This document shows positions 4,694 to 6,751 of a stretch of 6,751 nt of DNA, piece after piece. The stretch's first letter is position 1. Each line of letters begins with the position of its first letter. The notes under the pieces are model-generated. The model saw nothing but the letters and a program-made list of their open reading frames with translations, was not told the DNA's origin and ran no database searches. Source of the DNA: Phycisphaerae bacterium (lineage in GTDB: Bacteria; Planctomycetota; Phycisphaerae; UBA1845). The stretch is from positions 1 to 6,751 of the forward strand of contig JAJDDU010000116.1 in NCBI GenBank assembly GCA_029260155.1, read 5' to 3'. The translations under genes and the position numbers were made by a program.

Positions 4694-6751
4694 ATGTCGG
4701 GACGCAGACTGTACTCTCATCGGGACCGTGTGCTGGTGATCACCGCGTGTTGTTGTGCAACACTCTGTGTGGGCTCTCTCTCTTTGGGGGGTGAGGTGGA
4801 TCTGTTTCGCACGACGCCTACGTTCGAGGTGGGTGGCGGGCCAACAGCTGTCGTTGCCTGCGATCTGAACGAGGACGGAGTGCCGGATGTCGTAGCGGCT
4901 GATCAGAACTTCAGCGACGTTGCCGTACTGATCGCAGACGGTAGCGGCGGGTTCCTTCCTCAGATACGGTTTGGCGTTGGCACGTCACCGCGCGGCTTGG
5001 TGTGTGCTGATTTTGATAACGATGACCACCTGGACGTTATCACCGTGAACAACAGCAACGCCAGTATTACCGTTCTTCGTGGAAACGGCGACGGGACGTT
5101 CGCCGTCAGTGCCATAACCGTCTCGGTACAATCGCAGCCGTTGTCGATTGCGGCCGGACATCTGAACGAGGACGAGTTTCTCGACGTCGTGGTGGGGTCT
5201 ACCAGTCGCGTTCACGCTTATCTTGGCGGGCAGGGCCTTTCATTCAGCTTTGCCTACGAAAACACGTTGGGGGGGACCAAGGTCGCGGTAGAGTTCGTCG
5301 ATGACGATGAGAATGTGGACATCGTCGCGCTGCGCGAAAACAACGCCGATGCTCGCGTTTTGTGGGGCAATGGCGACGGCTCATTCACTGTGATTGGGTC
5401 TCCTCTGAGTATCGGTACACTACCGTCGGGAGTCTCGACCGGCGACATCGATCAGGACGACATGCTCGACATCCTTGTGTGCAGCGCCGGACCGGACACG
5501 GTTTCGATTCTCTATGGGCTCGGGTCGCGTCAATTCGAGCAAGCTGTGTCGATGGGTGTCGGCGCTGATCCTCGATTCGTCAGGGCGTTTGATGTCAATG
5601 GCGATGGGGCTCTTGACGTCTTGACGGCGAACGAAGGGTCCAACGATGTGAGCGTGCGTCTCGGACGCGGTGACGCTACGTTTGATCCGGAAATCAGGTT
5701 TGGTGCGGGCGACAACTCGAAGGGGTTGGACGTGGGAGACTTCGACCGGGATGGCGCTGTCGATATCATCACCGCGAACTTCGCCTCAGACGACGTATCG
5801 CTATTACTGGGAAACGGTGACGGGACTTTTCGATGGGAGCCGCGATTCGGTGTTGGAGGATTGCCCTTCGGTGTTACTGCGTGCGACCTTAACGAGGACA
5901 GCTTCCTGGATCTGGCAACAACCAACTTCAGCACGAATGATGTCTCGGTTCTCATCGGCCGTGGGGATGGCAGCTTTGAACCGGAAGCGAGATATCTTGC
6001 AGCGGAGAGCCCGATCGCGATCACGTGCGATGATGTGACCGGCGATGGGAATCTCGACCTGGTGGTCGCGAATCAGAGTTCCAGCGAGGTGTCGGTGCTC
6101 ATCGGTGCCGGAGATGGAACGTTCGTCGCCAAGCCTCGCTACACCGTGGGATCGAACCCACGCGATGTAACCGTTTGTGATCTTGATGAGGACGGCAACC
6201 TCGACATCGCCACGCCCAACAGCGGAGGAGGAGTCTCTGTTCTCTTTGGGTTGGGCGGCGGTTTCTTTCGCCCCGAGGTAAGGGTCGACGCCGGGGCGTT
6301 TTGGGCGATCGGTTGTACGGATATGAACGGCGACCAACACAAGGATCTTGTCTACTCTGCCGGCAACAGCTTCCGCGTGACGCTGGGACACGGTGATGGA
6401 ACTTTCAAAACGAACCACTTTTCCGTCGGAACTCCGATAGGCCACATCGCAAACTTGCGTGCCGCATCCATCGACGGTGATACGGACAGCGATGTCGTCG
6501 TGACGTCGGAGAACTCCAGCTCATGGAGCGTGTACCACGGAAACGGGGACGGGACATTGGGACTCATCGGGAGTCATTCGCTAGGTTCCGGTCCGCGCGC
6601 CGTAGCGGTTCTCGACGTTGATTCGGACGGTTTTCAAGATGTCGTGTTTGCCGTTCGGGCGAGTGATGACGCCGCCGTGTACCTCGGGCACGGAGACGGA
6701 ACTTTCGACGACGCGCGTCGCTTCGGCGTGGGTGAAGAACCAGTGGCCATC
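4694..6751 (+). CDS. Exported VCBS/FG-GAP repeat protein (integrin-alpha-like beta-propeller), 3' end outside window
   Basis: The first 686 codons are open with no stop before the window edge. Residues 1-33 look like a signal peptide: basic start (R4, R5, R10, R12), hydrophobic core V13-L31 with four cysteines, cleavage probably just after. From residue 52 the protein is a string of 13 complete units of 45-52 residues. Each has a D-x-(D/N)-x-D-G-x-x-D calcium loop, a short strand (DVVxAN), a second strand (DVSVLIG) and a GDGTF turn, followed by RFGVG-like residues. This is the VCBS/FG-GAP blade seen in integrin alpha chains and many secreted bacterial proteins. Thirteen blades are too many for one seven-bladed propeller, so at least two are likely. 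Such proteins usually sit at the cell surface or outside the cell; ligand and role are unknown. No enzyme domain is seen, but the C-terminus, where a dockerin-like or sorting domain could lie, is missing. It is transcribed away from the dehydrogenase operon. Confidence 0.93.
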   Translation, partial: MSGRRLYSHRDRVLVITACCCATLCVGSLSLGGEVDLFRTTPTFEVGGGPTAVVACDLNEDGVPDVVAADQNFSDVAVLIADGSGGFLPQIRFGVGTSPRGLVCADFDNDDHLDVITVNNSNASITVLRGNGDGTFAVSAITVSVQSQPLSIAAGHLNEDEFLDVVVGSTSRVHAYLGGQGLSFSFAYENTLGGTKVAVEFVDDDENVDIVALRENNADARVLWGNGDGSFTVIGSPLSIGTLPSGVSTGDIDQDDMLDILVCSAGPDTVSILYGLGSRQFEQAVSMGVGADPRFVRAFDVNGDGALDVLTANEGSNDVSVRLGRGDATFDPEIRFGAGDNSKGLDVGDFDRDGAVDIITANFASDDVSLLLGNGDGTFRWEPRFGVGGLPFGVTACDLNEDSFLDLATTNFSTNDVSVLIGRGDGSFEPEARYLAAESPIAITCDDVTGDGNLDLVVANQSSSEVSVLIGAGDGTFVAKPRYTVGSNPRDVTVCDLDEDGNLDIATPNSGGGVSVLFGLGGGFFRPEVRVDAGAFWAIGCTDMNGDQHKDLVYSAGNSFRVTLGHGDGTFKTNHFSVGTPIGHIANLRAASIDGDTDSDVVVTSENSSSWSVYHGNGDGTLGLIGSHSLGSGPRAVAVLDVDSDGFQDVVFAVRASDDAAVYLGHGDGTFDDARRFGVGEEPVAI
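4847..6748 (+). repeat. Thirteen VCBS/FG-GAP coding repeats of about 147 bp
   Basis: The units begin at residues 52, 102, 152, 197, 247, 296, 345, 394, 443, 492, 539, 585 and 637. Six (units 1, 6, 7, 9, 10, 13) keep a full DxxxDG loop. Units 2, 5, 8 and 11 have D, S or Q instead of the glycine, unit 3 begins the loop with H, and units 4 and 12 are more altered. Units 6 to 9 are all exactly 49 residues, suggesting a more recent or better conserved core. A fourteenth unit appears to begin at the last codon. Confidence 0.88.

Noticed and set aside
4739..4750. Possible lipobox ITAC19 in the signal peptide of the VCBS-repeat protein
   Set aside because: The hydrophobic stretch before C19 would be only about five residues, too short for a lipoprotein signal; the core continues well past it.
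5804..6445. Minus-strand open frame of 213 codons
   Set aside because: Its regular pattern is the mirror of the VCBS repeats on the plus strand.

Overview
The window reads as a piece of a bacterial chromosome, most likely a planctomycete of the Phycisphaerae or a relative. The main reason is the C-terminal part of the first gene, which carries paired dockerin-like calcium loops of the style GDFDGDGDVDLDDF that are abundant in exported planctomycete proteins. A large exported VCBS/FG-GAP protein, high G+C coding DNA and a long repeat-bearing intergenic region agree with this. The assignment is inference; no rRNA or other marker gene is present.

Layout. (1) Positions 1-1173, minus strand: the 5' 391 codons of an exported protein with a signal peptide, about seven short repeats suggesting one beta-propeller, and a dockerin-like C-terminal region that runs off the window. 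(2) 1174-1387: a short intergenic stretch with a candidate promoter for that gene and a perfect 19-bp palindrome. (3) 1388-3879, minus strand: a tight two-gene operon. The promoter-proximal gene is a sn-glycerol-1-phosphate dehydrogenase (AraM/EgsA family). Five bases after its stop codon comes a WecA/TagO/MraY-family polyprenyl-phosphate sugar-1-phosphate transferase that starts with TTG. (4) 3880-4693: an 814-bp divergent intergenic region with candidate promoters at both ends, a G/T-rich stretch with degenerate repeats, and a heptanucleotide tandem array. I find no credible gene in it. (5) 4694-6751, plus strand: the 5' 686 codons of an exported protein built from at least 13 VCBS/FG-GAP repeats, cut by the window end.

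How it fits together. The operon couples a cytoplasmic enzyme that makes sn-glycerol 1-phosphate with a membrane enzyme that starts lipid-linked glycan synthesis. This suggests an envelope polymer or lipid containing glycerol phosphate of the archaeal stereochemistry, but no polymerase, nucleotidyltransferase or prenyltransferase is in view to prove it. The genes on either side encode exported repeat proteins; a functional link to the operon is not shown.

The most notable regulatory signal is that all three transcription units have a motif TTGnATTG followed 12-14 bases later by GATAT. In the two minus-strand units the spacing is identical and the distance to the start codon nearly so. This is either this organism's ordinary -35/-10 arrangement or a shared regulon signal.
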